NCBI GenBank assembly: GCA_010093485.1
Contig: MU001505.1
Span: 1,143,375 to 1,207,374 of the forward strand
DNA length: 64,000 nucleotides
From: Karstenula rhodostoma CBS 690.94
Taxonomy: Eukaryota > Ascomycota > Dothideomycetes > Pleosporales > Didymosphaeriaceae
Direction: 5' to 3'
The number at the start of each line of letters is the position of its first letter. Position 1 is the stretch's first letter. This document shows positions 1 through 12,765 of this stretch, one piece after another. Under the pieces are notes generated by a model, which saw nothing but the letters and a program-made list of their open reading frames with translations, made no database searches and was not told the origin of the DNA. Both the position numbers and the translations under genes were made by a program.

Positions 1-37
1 AATAATATTTTAAATTAACTATAAAGAATAGGAACTA

Positions 38-328
38 TATAGAAATTCTTTTAGATTATATATTAGTTATTTTAATCCTTACTATTTTAGAATCCCCTAG
101 TCTACTCTTATAAATCCTACCCTTTTAATAAAAGTATCTATTTTATTTTTACTAAAATTTAGTATTTTTAGAATTTTATACTCTTAGTAGAATTATAGTT
201 ATATAACTTATAATATAAGTTACTCTATAGATTTATATATAAATACTTATTAGCCTTATCTCTATTACTATTATTTTATATATAATTCTTTTCTTCTTTC
301 TAGTCTAGTTCTATTATAATTATAATAT
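38..328 (+). repeat. Direct repeat 1, left copy
   Basis: This block matches 16296-16590 in the same orientation over about 290 bases. Differences are mostly T/C and A/G changes, as expected for two copies that took RIP separately. The copies are 16.3 kb apart. They could be remnants of LTRs or simply the same dispersed element; no coding signal is visible. Confidence 0.8.
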
Positions 329-591
329 TATCCCTTCCTTTAGAATTATTATTTTAATACCCTATTATTACCTTATAACCTACTATTATAGTATAATTTA
401 GGGGTATAAAGATTTATTCTCTTATACCTCTAGATATAATATTATATTCTTCTTTAGATTCCCTAAACTTCCCTAACTATACTTAAGGTACTAAAATAAT
501 TATTAACTAATTATTATTATATCTATACTAATAAGGTTTATTATTATAGTCTAGTAATACTAATAAAGTATACTTATTATATAGAAACTAG

Positions 592-1321
592 TATTAGTTA
601 GTTACCTCTTTATTTATTTATTTAGAATCCTTATTTTACTAAGTTAAATTTATTTAATTACTATCTTTCCTTAGAACTAGTTATTAAAATCTATTAAAAG
701 CTTTTTTAGTATTTTATAATTAAATACTATATACCCCTATTACTATTATTAAATATTAATTATATATAACTATTATTTTTATTATTTTTTATTCTTTATT
801 TTTTACCCTTTATTCTTTACTCTTTACCCTTTATCTATTACCCTATAGGCTCTATACTTAGAACTTAAAATAGGATTTAAAACTTCTTTACTATTACTAT
901 TACTATTACTATTACTATTACTATTACTATTACTATTACTATTATTATTATCTATATCTATACTACTATACTATATAGAATCTCCTATATTTAGTAAATA
1001 TTTATTTTATTATTTATTATTTTTATTATAAACTTTTTATTCTCTTTAGTCTCCTCTTTATTATTACTATAGTAATTCTATATATTCTATATCTTCTATT
1101 ACTATAGTATATATCTATAGTCTAGAAATAATAAATATTATATTACTAGCTAATTTAGCTTATATAGTTTAAATACTTTTTTTATATTTATATATATTTT
1201 AAATTTAGATTTTAGCTAGCTCTTAACTTTTTAGATATTATAACTATTACCTATTATTATTATTATTATTATTATTATTTAAATATCTTTACTATACTTT
1301 TTTATTTTATTATAGGTATTA

Positions 1322-1325
<4 letters not shown>
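592..1325 (+). repeat. Direct repeat 2, left copy
   Basis: This block matches 10987-11736 in the same orientation, with indels and transition-type changes. It includes the TTACTA microsatellite and a T-rich run. The right copy holds about 80 extra bases near 11102-11185. No protein signal was recognised. Confidence 0.8.
888..950. repeat. TTACTA-type microsatellite
   Basis: About ten near-perfect copies of a six-base unit (ttacta) lie inside the first copy of the long direct repeat that recurs at 10987-11736. In the second copy the same place holds only a few units, so the array expanded or contracted after duplication. Confidence 0.85.

Positions 1326-1417
<92 letters not shown>
1320..1417. 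repeat. (ATT)n microsatellite running into a gap
   Basis: An uninterrupted run of about 30 ATT units stops exactly at the run of undetermined bases. The gap is probably caused by this array, so its true length is unknown. Confidence 0.9.
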
Positions 1418-2232
1418 NNNNNNNNNNNNNNNNNNNNNNNNNNNNNNNNNNNNNNNNNNNNNNNNNNNNNNNNNNNNNNNNNNNNNNNNNNNNNNNNNNN
1501 NNNNNNNNNNNNNNNNNNNNNNNNNNNNNNNNNNNNNNNNNNNNNNNNNNNNNNNNNNNNNNNNNNNNNNNNNNNNNNNNNNNNNNNNNNNNNNNNNNNN
1601 NNNNNNNNNNNNNNNNNNNNNNNNNNNNNNNNNNNNNNNNNNNNNNNNNNNNNNNNNNNNNNNNNNNNNNNNNNNNNNNNNNNNNNNNNNNNNNNNNNNN
1701 NNNNNNNNNNNNNNNNNNNNNNNNNNNNNNNNNNNNNNNNNNNNNNNNNNNNNNNNNNNNNNNNNNNNNNNNNNNNNNNNNNNNNNNNNNNNNNNNNNNN
1801 NNNNNNNNNNNNNNNNNNNNNNNNNNNNNNNNNNNNNNNNNNNNNNNNNNNNNNNNNNNNNNNNNNNNNNNNNNNNNNNNNNNNNNNNNNNNNNNNNNNN
1901 NNNNNNNNNNNNNNNNNNNNNNNNNNNNNNNNNNNNNNNNNNNNNNNNNNNNNNNNNNNNNNNNNNNNNNNNNNNNNNNNNNNNNNNNNNNNNNNNNNNN
2001 NNNNNNNNNNNNNNNNNNNNNNNNNNNNNNNNNNNNNNNNNNNNNNNNNNNNNNNNNNNNNNNNNNNNNNNNNNNNNNNNNNNNNNNNNNNNNNNNNNNN
2101 NNNNNNNNNNNNNNNNNNNNNNNNNNNNNNNNNNNNNNNNNNNNNNNNNNNNNNNNNNNNNNNNNNNNNNNNNNNNNNNNNNNNNNNNNNNNNNNNNNNN
2201 NNNNNNNNNNNNNNNNNNNNNNNNNNNNNNNN
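1418..2232. other. Assembly gap (815 N)
   Basis: All bases are N. The sequence on both sides is the same RIP-type AT-rich repeat, so the missing part is probably more of it. Nothing can be said about its content. Confidence 0.99.
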
Positions 2233-2529
2233 TTCTTTATATTATTAAGTAATTATATAATATAAAATAGACCTTTTTAAATAAATAATATTATATAAGG
2301 ATTTCTCTATAAACCTATTAAAAAATTATAATTATAGCTTTAATATTATAAAAGTTATTAAAGAATAAAGAAATTCTCTTTTATAGAGATTTTATATAAA
2401 TCTAATATACCTATATACACCTATATATACCTATATACACCTGTGTATACCTATATACTCTAGATAGTATAGGTATAAATATATATAAATATATATATTT
2501 ATATAATTCTTCTAAAAAACTTTTTATAA

Positions 2530-2617
2530 TATATATTAGTAAAGTATAATATATCTTTTTATCCCCCCTATTTTATTAAGTTATTCTACCTTATAATAAA
2601 TCTCTATAATATATATT
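2530..2617 (+). repeat. Partial arm of the 8900-9329 element family
   Basis: About 88 bases match the outer part of the right arm at 9241-9325. The shared features are a C-run followed by a T-rich stretch and an end reading taaatctctataatatat. It is fully AT-shifted. No partner arm is visible nearby; it may have been lost in the gap or never have been present. Confidence 0.75.
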
Positions 2618-2738
2618 ATATAGAGAAGAAGGTTCTAAAATATTTTATAAATACTTTAACTAAAAAGTATACTATATATATTACTATTTATATAAAGTAT
2701 AATTTTTAAATTTCTAAAAAAGAGTAGAAATATTATAT

Positions 2739-3120
2739 AGGCTAGTTAAATAGATAGGATTAGGGTTATCTATAGGTTAGCCTAAATTAGTTTATAAATT
2801 AGCCCCTTTTCTTATTTATTTAAATTAATACTCTAAAATAAATTAAGTTTAAATATTTAATATCTAGAACTATATATATATTATATAATATTTAAGTTAT
2901 AAGTATAATATATTATCTATTAGTAATATTAGAATTAAAAATAAAAATTAGATAGAATTAGGTATAGATTAGTTAATATCTCTATTAAAATAAAATATAT
3001 CTTAAATTCTTTTTAATAATTAGAATTAGTTATTAAAGTTCTCTAGCTCTAGTAGTTTACTTTTTTTTATTATAGTCTAGTTCTAGAAATAAAAAAGTAC
3101 GAATAAAAACTTTTACTAGT
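2739..3120 (+). repeat. Left arm of a 382-bp inverted repeat
   Basis: Its reverse complement matches 16677-17058 along the full 382 bases with transition-type differences. The outer end carries a TTAGGGTTA-like stretch and GGTTAGCCT repeats. The pair encloses about 13.5 kb that includes all recognisable retroelement relics. Confidence 0.85.
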
Positions 3121-3479
3121 TTAATTTTTTAAAAGAGAAGGCTTTAAAAAATATAAATACTAGTACTATTTTTATATTACTACTATATAGATTCTTAACT
3201 AATCTAAATTAGTTATAGGCTAATTTTTCTATTATTAATCTTTTTACCTTTTCTAACTTTTTTATTTTATTTTAAACTAGTATTCTTATTAACTAATTCT
3301 TTTAGGGTTAACCTTTTATTATTAACTAGTAAAAGTCCTTTAGTAGTTTCTTATAATTTATAAGGTTTTCTTTTAGTTCTTAAGTATTATACTATTCTAT
3401 TTATTTTTTCTACTTAACTAAATATTTTTACTAATTCTTAACTATTTATAGATTTTTAATTACTTTAACCTTATACTTA

Positions 3480-5905
3480 TTATTTTTTAACTCTAGTTAG
3501 GTTTTAATTAAAGTATTTAGAGGTACTAGTTTTAAAAATAATTTATAAAAAATAAAGTATATTTTTATATCTATTAGTAGATATAGCTTAGTTATAACTA
3601 GTCCCTTTATTTTTTAAACTTTAAAAGGTTTTACCTAAAAGTAATTTAGTTTCTTATTTAGTTATTTTATTTTTAAATTTTTTTATAATAAAAAAACTTT
3701 ATTCCTCTTTTTAAAAATTAGTTATTTAATTTTTTACTTATTTATATTCTTAGATACTATAAGGGCTCTATAGGTAATCCTTTTCTATAAAACTTTATAA
3801 AATTCCTTTATTTTCTAAACTTTATTTTAGGCTCTAGTAGAGATACTTTCTATATTCTTTAGATTTTAATAAGTAACTAGCTTATATCTATAGTTTATAT
3901 AGTAGGGTAAGTATTTTATTATATCTAACCTTAAGTTATTATATACTAACTATATAGTTAGTAGGAGTTCTATTTAGTTATTTTATTAATTATTAATATA
4001 GAACTATAAATACTATTTAAATATCTAATTTATATATTCTATTTATTTATCTATTTTAGAGTAGAAGCTTATTAATAACTTTTAGTTTATTTCTAAAACT
4101 ATAATAAAAGTATTTTAATACTTTAAAGTAAAGAGCTTATTTTTATTTATAATAAATTCTTCTAGTAGTCTATACTTAGAAAATAGTATATTATCTATTT
4201 TATAGACTAGTTTCTTTATTATTATAAATTTTTTTATAGACCTAAACTTAGCTATCTTTATAAGTTTATATACTATTACTATAATAGTATTATATATATA
4301 CTTTATTCCTAGTTATAGTAATTTTAGATATTTTATAATAAAATTTATTATTATACTTTACTATGGTTATTTTACTATAGGTAGTAGTTATAAAAGTTTA
4401 TAAGGCTTATATCTTTTAGGCTTATTTTTAAAATAAGCTAAATAGTTACTTATCTCTATTATAACTAATTATTTAAACTTAGGGATAGTATATTTATTTA
4501 TAATATAATATATTATTTCTTTAATATCTAAATATTTCTATTCTTTTAATTCGTATAGTTTTCTAATTAGGATAAGTATATATCTATTATTAATAATAAT
4601 CTACTATTAGTAGTCTTATCTAGTTTTATTAAAATTATATTTAAAGAAATTATATTCTTCTTTCTAGCCTTAATTAAGTTTCTAGTAGCCCTAAAAGTTT
4701 TATATTTCTAGTTTTATATACTTTAGACTAATTATCTATACTCTAATCTTTAGCTAGTTATACTTAAATATACTATTTTTATATTTATATAGTATAGTAT
4801 TATATAGCTTAATTTTATTTTTAGTTAAGTTTAATTATCTACTTAAAATATCTACTATACTATTAAGAGTTCTAAGTTAATAATAAATTATAAAATTAAA
4901 GTTTACTAGAAATTCTATCTATTATATTTATTATTAGTTAAGCTTTTTAATTAATATAAAGTTAGTAAAGCTCTAGTAGTTTATCTATACCTCTATTTTA
5001 AAGTAGGTTCCTATAAGCTATATTTTCTATTATTTAAAAGTATTTACTATTACTAGTAGTTTCTTATTATAAATATTATAGTTAAGTTTTACTTCTAAGA
5101 ATTTTTATAAATAGTAGAATACTAATTTTTATTTCCTATTTTTATCTAATTATAAGAGAATTACTTCTAATATATAGTTAAATATATTTATTTTAACCTT
5201 TACTAGTTTTTATAGATTAAATATTTATATAAATAAGGCTATTAGAAATACTATCTATAATTTCCTAAATATCTCTAATAGTTTCCCTTAAATTAGTTAT
5301 ATAACTTTACTATTATTCTTTTTTATAAGATCTATTAGTAGTATAGTAGTTTTAGAATAATTCTTTATAAACTTCTAATAGAAGTTAGTAAACTTTAAAA
5401 AGGACTAGATATTTTTTATTAATTTAAAAACTAGCTATTTCTATATAGTAGTAACCTTTTTTAGATTTATTAATATACTTTTCTCTAAAATAATAAATTC
5501 TAAATACTCTATTTTAGTAATATAGAACTTATACTTCTTTAGATAAAAAAAATAACTAATACTTTTTTATTTTCTTAAGTACTTTTTTTATATATCTAAT
5601 ATATTCCTCTAGTTATTAGATTTACTATAAATAATAATAAATTACTATAAACTATAGATATAAATAGGTTAGTTATATATTATATAATTATATAAATTAT
5701 TATAATTAATTAATTATTCTAAGTCTAGCTACGATATACCCTTAAATAGTACTTTAGTATCCTATACTAGTTTTAATAGTATAAAATATTCTAGTCTCTT
5801 CTTTTTATACTTACTACCTATTACTACTAGTAATTACTATAATTTACTATAATAGTAAGTATACTATACTATAAGTAATAATATATATATATATAATCTA
5901 ATATA
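3480..5905 (-). mobile_element. Ty3/Gypsy pol relic A (RT end, RNase H, integrase)
   Basis: Read on the minus strand through many stops, the order is that of a fungal Ty3/Gypsy polyprotein. Near 5700-5640 comes a decayed YLDD catalytic motif. Near 5560-5330 come ITKIEYLEFII and SFLKFTNFY, which match the conserved VTEIEYLGFII and SFLGFANFYRRFI. The integrase core is at about 4330-4080, with NKNKLFTLKY for DRDKLFTSKFW. Near 3700-3500 is the C-terminal KPFKV...LVPLNT stretch. The element is dead. It stops at about 5905, before the N-terminal half of the reverse transcriptase, which reappears only in relic B at 12478-13260. Boundaries are approximate. Confidence 0.8.
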
Positions 5906-5908
5906 CCT
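5618..5908 (-). repeat. Direct repeat 3, left copy (Gypsy RT segment)
   Basis: These 290 bases repeat at 12475-12765 in the same orientation with scattered transitions. They encode the YLDD region of the Gypsy reverse transcriptase on the minus strand. The copy marks the point where Gypsy relic A ends. Confidence 0.85.
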
Positions 5909-5959
5909 CCTTAACTTAGTATTACTAGACTATCTAAGCTAGATTATAAGTAATAGCTT

Positions 5960-7290
5960 AGAGTATTTAGTAAAAATAGTTTTAAATTTCTTTAAGTAGT
6001 ATAATACTTATTACCTCTTAATTTTTTATATTAACTAATCTAAGCTAGTTAAAAAAGTCTAGTTATTTATTTACTAGTAGTATTTTTATAAGTCTATTAG
6101 TAATTATTTTAGCTAACTTAGTATATTTAATAATAATTATTTCTATAGAGACTTTTTATTATAGTTAGTAATTATAGATATTAATATATTAGAGCTTAGT
6201 CTAGAGTTTTAATACTTTCTAAGTTATAAAGTAAATTATCTATTAATTATTATATTATATTATAATTATAGAGCTAGATAATATAATTCTAAACTCCCTT
6301 AATAATTTTAAAATATAGATAGCTTTTTTAGTTATTTATAATAGGGTAAGTAGTTCTATCTCTATTATAGAGGTAGTAATAGTATTTTATTTATTTACCC
6401 TCTATACTATTAGGCTATTAAATAACTTAATTATATAGCTTTATAAGCTTTTCCTATTAATTATATTATTAGTAAATAAGATATTACTAGTAATCTAGAG
6501 GTATAATCTATCTCTAAGTTATAAACTCTTATATTTAGTAGTTAAGAGGTATAATAATATTTTATTAGTAGTATTTTAATATACTTAGTCTAGGTTTAAT
6601 AGAAACTAGACTAGCTATAATATAGTAAAAGTAATATCTAGTTATATTATAACTACTATAAATAGTAGTAATTTAATCTTTTATTAATACTTATTAATCT
6701 CTAATAATAAGGCTAAACCTTTTTAAAACTTAAACTCTATACTAGCTATTAATATATTATAGTAGTAGTTAGTTTTATTTACTAGTTATTAGATCTTTTT
6801 AATATATAAGGTCTATAATAATTATATAAGTTACTAGTCTTATTTTTAAATAACCTCTATACTAAAAAACTATTATAAATTATTTTTTTTAGTTATAGTA
6901 TATTTTTATTTAAATAGTTTTACTACTTTAGTTATTATTACCTCTTTTATTTAGTAATAGAAAAAAATAATAATACTATTCTTAATTATATAGTATAGTT
7001 TATATAGAATTATAGTAAAATTTATACTTTTAAATATTATAGTAAATTCTTTTTACTATAGCTTAAATAAGATTTAGAGTTTATAAAGGGCCTTTTATAG
7101 TTTAAAAGTTATACCTCTTTTTAAATATTCTATAGGTATTCTTATATAGACTTCTTAATTAAGTATTATATATATAAACGTATTAGTTATATTATATTAT
7201 TTTAGTTTAAGGTTATACCTAGTAGCTATTACTATAAGGATATAGAATAATTAATTAGCTAAAGTTATTATATAGATATTTTATAAAATA
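5960..7290 (-). mobile_element. Ty1/Copia pol relic (RT and RNase H end)
   Basis: The minus strand read through stops gives the end of a fungal Copia polyprotein. At about 6260-5980 it reads KVLKL*TKL*YINIYN, matching KEVLRLQTKLRHVDIHNHWLRQ, and then TNRLIKILLVNK for ADGLTKALPANK. At about 7250-6990 it reads YKRPFINSKSYLSYSKKNLL, the decayed form of NKALYGLRRSPLLWQKEL, preceded by the NAFVHA region. The order on the minus strand (reverse transcriptase, then RNase H end) is correct for Copia. The upstream integrase and gag would lie at 7300-8890 but I did not identify them. The element is inactive, and its LTRs were not found. Confidence 0.78.
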
Positions 7291-8899
7291 ATATCCTTTT
7301 ACTAGATTCTTTATATAACTAGTTAAGCCTTATACTTTAGAAATTAATAGTATTTATTAAATTTATAGGTATATACCTATATATAGTTAAGAATTTAGTA
7401 ATCTACTTATTTAATTAGTCTTTATAGTACTTCTATCTATAAATTTATTTATTAATAGCTAGTAAAGTATTTATATTTAACTTTTTAAAATAATTCCCCT
7501 ATTAGATAATTCTTAAGTTTAGTTTAGATTATTAGTAGTAGTAGTAGCTAGCTTTAATAAGGCTTTAGTTTTTTTATAAGTATTTATTTTACTTATACTT
7601 TATTAAAGTTATAGCCTTTATATATATCTTTATACCCTACTAGGGTACCTACTATAAATATAGCTATCTAGGGTATAATCTTTATACTAGCTATTATTAG
7701 CTACTATATATAGTTATTTATTATTTATATTTTTAATAATAATATATTTTATATTATAAGTTATACTAATAATATAGCTAGTAGTAGTATTATTAGTAGT
7801 AATAAATAAATACTATTATACTTTCTCTCTAGTAACTTTTCTAATACCTTTTATTATTATAAGTTACTATAACTTATTATAACTAATTTATCTTTATAAA
7901 ATAAAGTTATTTCTAGTTTAGTTATTAAAGTAGATAGTCTTTCTATAATTCTAATCTATAATATAATCTCTTTTAGAGTATTATATATAAGATTATTTAT
8001 AAGCTTTTTTTATATTCTATTAAATACTATATCTTTATTAAATATAATATTATAGATACTAATTACTTTTAATAATAATAGAATCTATATATACTAGATA
8101 TTTATTAATTAGTATTTTATAAGATATTTAATCTATACCTTTAGATTAAGTTTTTATAGTTTACTCTTTCTATACTATATATTATTAGTTATAGTAAAGG
8201 CTTTACTTCTATATACTTTAAAGTATACTAAGTTTAGTTTCTAAAGCTAAACTACTATTCTATTAATAAAGTTAACTATTATAAAGAATACTTTATATAG
8301 TAAATACTAGTAATTTTTATAATTTAGTATTTAATTATATAGGTATACTATAGTCTTAGTAATCTTAGGCTATATTTCCTATAGAAGGTTTATACTAAAT
8401 TATATTATATAGGCTTTTTCTTTTATTATATCCTTTAAGTACTTAGTTTCTTTATTTTATACTTATATATTTAGTACTAAGGGCTTAATTTTAATACCTT
8501 AGCTTATATACTAGTATTTAATATCTACTTTTACTATAAAAATCTTATTATTTAATTTAATAATCTTAATTATTATACTAAACTATACTTTTATAAATAG
8601 TATAAAACTACTAAGTACTTTAATAATAATTTTTACTAGATAGTTATCTCTAAAATAGAAGTCCTATATATAGCTAAAATATTAATTAGTAATTAATATT
8701 TAGCTTTTTTTTTTTTATAGAACTATTAGATTTAAAGTTATAGAAGTTAATTATAGTATATTTACTAGATTCTTAATTATTTAGTTAAGGTATATATTTA
8801 ATCTATTATTTTAATTTAGTTTATTTATAAGTATTATATTTTACTATAGGAATATCTTTAATATATACCCCCTTAGCTTATTATACTAGATATTTATAT

Positions 8900-9329
8900 A
8901 TATATATTATAGAGATTTACTATAAGGTAGGGTAACTCAATAAAGTAGGGGGGATAAAAAGGCGCGTTGTGCTTTACCAATACACGAATAAAGGGGGACT
9001 AAAAAAGTAGCTAAGGCGCGCCCAGCGTCTGTACACAGGCTAACTAAAAAGGGCGTAGAGTAGATATTTAAGTATATTTAGTTTTAGGTAACCTAGTTAT
9101 TTATATTATATAACTATACTTATAGTTTTTATTTTATATTTTATATATATTATTACCTTATATATAGTATATATACCCTTTTTAGTTAGTCTATATATAG
9201 ATACTAGATAAGCCTTAGCCACTTTTTTAGTCCCCCTTTATTTATATATTAGTAAAGTATAATATACCTTTTTATCCCCCCTACTTTATTAAGTTATCCT
9301 ACCTTATAGTAAATCTCTATAATATATAT
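8900..9329. mobile_element. Inverted-repeat element (MITE-like)
   Basis: Two arms of about 150 bp (8900-9054 and 9175-9329) are reverse complements, with about 120 bp of AT-rich DNA between them. The left arm keeps normal composition from about 8925 to 9058, with intact CpG and CpA sites. The right arm carries the same sequence with most C and G changed to T and A. The size and long terminal inverted repeats fit a non-autonomous DNA transposon. No transposase is visible and target-site duplications cannot be judged in such AT-rich flanks. Confidence 0.75.
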
Positions 9330-10986
9330 ATAGTATATACTATATTTTATATAATAGTATAAATACTATTAGTAGGTCTATAGTCTAGTATCTATTAACT
9401 ATATAATTTTTATAATTCTACTATAATAGTATTATTAGTCTATTTTAGTACTATAAGTTTTAATTTAGTATTCTATTATAGTTCTTAATATCTAAGTAAT
9501 TAAAAGAATACTAGATTATAAAGTAAATTAGGGTAGTAAGCTATATTATTAAGTCTAATTATACTATTTCTTTAATAATTTTATAGTTTAAGATAAATAC
9601 TTTTATATCCTTTTATTTAAATCTATATATTATCTACCTATATAAAGTCTCCTAGTATTAATAGCTAGAGTAAAATAAATTAATTAATATTATTAAAAAT
9701 ATAATATATAGTATCTAAGTTAAGGATTAATAAGGTTTATAGTAGGTATATATAAGAATTAGATTAAAAGGTTACTTAAAAATTTATAAAGATTATAGTA
9801 ATTTTCTATTTTTTTAGTTATTTATTACTAGTCTCTAATATTTAGATTAGTATAGAAGTATATAACTATTTAATTTATAGTATTCTAGATTATATTTATT
9901 TAAATATATATATCTATTCTTATATTAAGAAATTATTTTAAATATTATACTTAATAAAACTATTTTATTCTACTTATAATTTCTACTATACTAAAGCTTT
10001 TTCTAGGAAAGTATAATAGTAATTCTTTAGTATATATTCTATAAAATATATAGAAAACTTTTTTTTATTTATATTTTAATTATTTATTTACTAGTAAGGT
10101 ATTTTATTTCTTATATAACCTCCCTACCTATATAGTATAGAGGTATTCTACCTATATTATATAGAGCTTTACCTATATAGTATAAAGAATCCTTATTTAT
10201 ATAGTATAAGTAGTTTAGAATTATATAATCCCTATAAAAATATTATTATATTTTATTTCTATTTTTAAGTACCTTATATTTATATAGGTATACTATTACT
10301 AGTATAAAAGGCGTTTTCTTTAATACTAATATCTAGTTCTCTTTTAGTAATAAATATAATTCTAATTATAATCTTATCTAGATAATAATATTTTATATAG
10401 AGTTTAAACTACTTTATTATATTTTAGTATATTATCTTCTATTTATTTTAGAGGATTTATTTAAAAATAGTAGTATATATTTTATTTAGTACTATAATAT
10501 TTCTTAAAAAATTATTAAAAATAGTTATATTATTTATAGTCTCTATATAGCCTTACCTCTTAGTAGTAAATACTATATAATTATATTTAATTAACTAGAG
10601 GTTCTATTTAGTTAACCTCTTAATACTTTAAATAATATATAAATATTTATATTATATTTATAACTTTATTTCTTTATTATTAACTCCTACTTTTTTTTAT
10701 AATAAGGAGGATCTATTCTTTATATTATTTTTTAAAATAAATAATAGATACTAAATAGATTAGCTATAATAAAATTCTATAGGTATAATATAAGCTTTTC
10801 TACTCCTTATACCTTTATATAATATTCTACTAGTTCTATTTTATACTAATTAGATTATAGTTTATAGTATTTAACTTATAAGTTCTACTATAACTTTTAT
10901 ATATTTATAAGGATATATAGGCTACTTAGTATTAGATTATTATTATATATAAATTAATATAGATTTAGTAGCTATAATATTTATAG

Positions 10987-11736
10987 CTAGTATTAGTTAG
11001 TTACCTCTTTATTTATTTATTTAGAATCCTTACTTTACTAAGTTAAGTTTATTTAATTACTATCTTTCCCTAGAACTAATTATTAAGATTTATTAAAAGC
11101 TACTAATTATAGCTAAATACTAGTTAACTATATTATAATCCTTATTACTTTATTCTATTATTAATATAATACTAAACTCCTATACTTAGTATTTTATAAT
11201 TAAATACTATATATCCTTAATACTATTATTAAATACTAACTATATATAACTATTATTTCTATTTCTATTTTTTATTCTTTATTTTTTACTCTTTATATAT
11301 TACCCTATAGACTCTATACTTAGAACTTAGAATAGAATTTAAAACTCCTTTACTATTATTATTACTATTATCTATACCTATACTACTATATTATATAGAA
11401 TTTCCTATATCTAGTAAATACTTACTTTATTATCTATTACCTTTATTATAAACTTCTTATCTTTTTTAGTTTTTTTTTTATTATTATAGTAATTTTATAT
11501 ACTTTATATCTCCTATTACTATAGTATATATTTATAGTTAAGAGATAATAAGTATTATATTACTAGCTAATCTAATTTATATAGTTTAAGTACTTCCTTT
11601 TTATTTATATATATTTTAGATTTAAATCCTAGCTAGCTCTTAATTTTCTAGATATTATAATTATTATCTATTATTATTATTATTATTTAAATACTCTTAT
11701 TATACTTCTCTACTTTATTATAGGTATTAATTATTA
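10987..11736 (+). repeat. Direct repeat 2, right copy
   Basis: Partner of 592-1325, 10.4 kb downstream and in the same orientation. It carries a segment near 11102-11185 that the left copy lacks. It lies between the inverted-repeat element at 8900-9329 and the second Gypsy piece. Confidence 0.8.
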
Positions 11737-12111
11737 GTATCCCTAGATAGATAGTAGGAAATAGATATATTACTACCTATATAAGCTTATTAATTAGGTT
11801 AATTCTAAGGTATAGATAATATATTAGTAAGTCTAGAACTATAAGTATTATATTATATTATTAAATAGAATTTATAGTATACTAAAAATAGGTATTTTAC
11901 TTATATTCTTTTTTTTTCTTATATATATATTATTAATAACTAATAGAGTATAGAATAGGAGAAAGTAATATAGATAATAGTATCTATTTATATATATTTT
12001 TCTTCTAGTTTTAATAAAAACTATTCTTTTTAATACTTTATTAATTCTCTATTATTAGATTTCTTATATATTAGTAGATATATACTAAGTCTATTTTAAT
12101 TAACTTAGTAT

Positions 12112-12275
12112 TATACCCTTTTTAGTTAGTCTATATATAGATACTAAGTAAGTCTTAGCTATTTTTTTAGTCCCCCTTTATTTATATATTAGTAAAGTAT
12201 AATATACCTTTTTATTTCCCTTATTTTATTAATTTATCTATTCTTATAGTAATTATATATAATATATATATATAG
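12112..12275 (+). repeat. Solo right-type arm of the 8900-9329 element family
   Basis: About 160 bases match the RIP-mutated right arm at 9175-9329, including the ttttagttagtctatatata start and the C-run. They are more decayed at the outer end. No matching left arm precedes it within the expected 430 bp, so this is a truncated copy lying just before Gypsy relic B. Confidence 0.75.
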
Positions 12276-12474
12276 TATTTATAATTATAACTTTAGTATT
12301 TTACTATTAGTTAGATTAAATATATACTATATTTAGTTAGTACTTATTTATATTTCTAGTACTATTAGCTATTTTATATACTATATAGAGGTAGTAAGAA
12401 AGGTCTCTATAAATCTAATAGATAGTACTATATTATTTAGTATATATAGTTAGTAATAAGATAGTAAGACTCTT

Positions 12475-12765
12475 AATTATTAGATTTATTATAAATAATA
12501 ATAGGTTACTATAAATTATAGATATAGATATATTAGTTATATATTATATAATTATATAAATTATTATAATTAATTAATTATTCTAAGTTAAGCTAAAATA
12601 TACCCTTAAATAGTATCTTAGTACCCTATACTAGTTCTAATAGTATAAAATATTCTAGCCTCTTTATTTTATATTTACTACCTACTACTACTAGTAGTTA
12701 CTATAACTTACTATAATAGTAAGTATACTATACTATAGATAATAATATATATATATAATCTAATA
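12475..12765 (-). repeat. Direct repeat 3, right copy (Gypsy RT segment)
   Basis: Partner of 5618-5908. It is the low-coordinate end of Gypsy relic B, so the 290 bases around YLDD are the only part shared by both Gypsy pieces. Confidence 0.85.

Noticed and set aside
2760..2775. TTAGGG-like motif suggesting a telomere
   Set aside because: Only single or imperfect copies occur in the inverted-repeat arms. There is no tandem array, so this is not a telomere.
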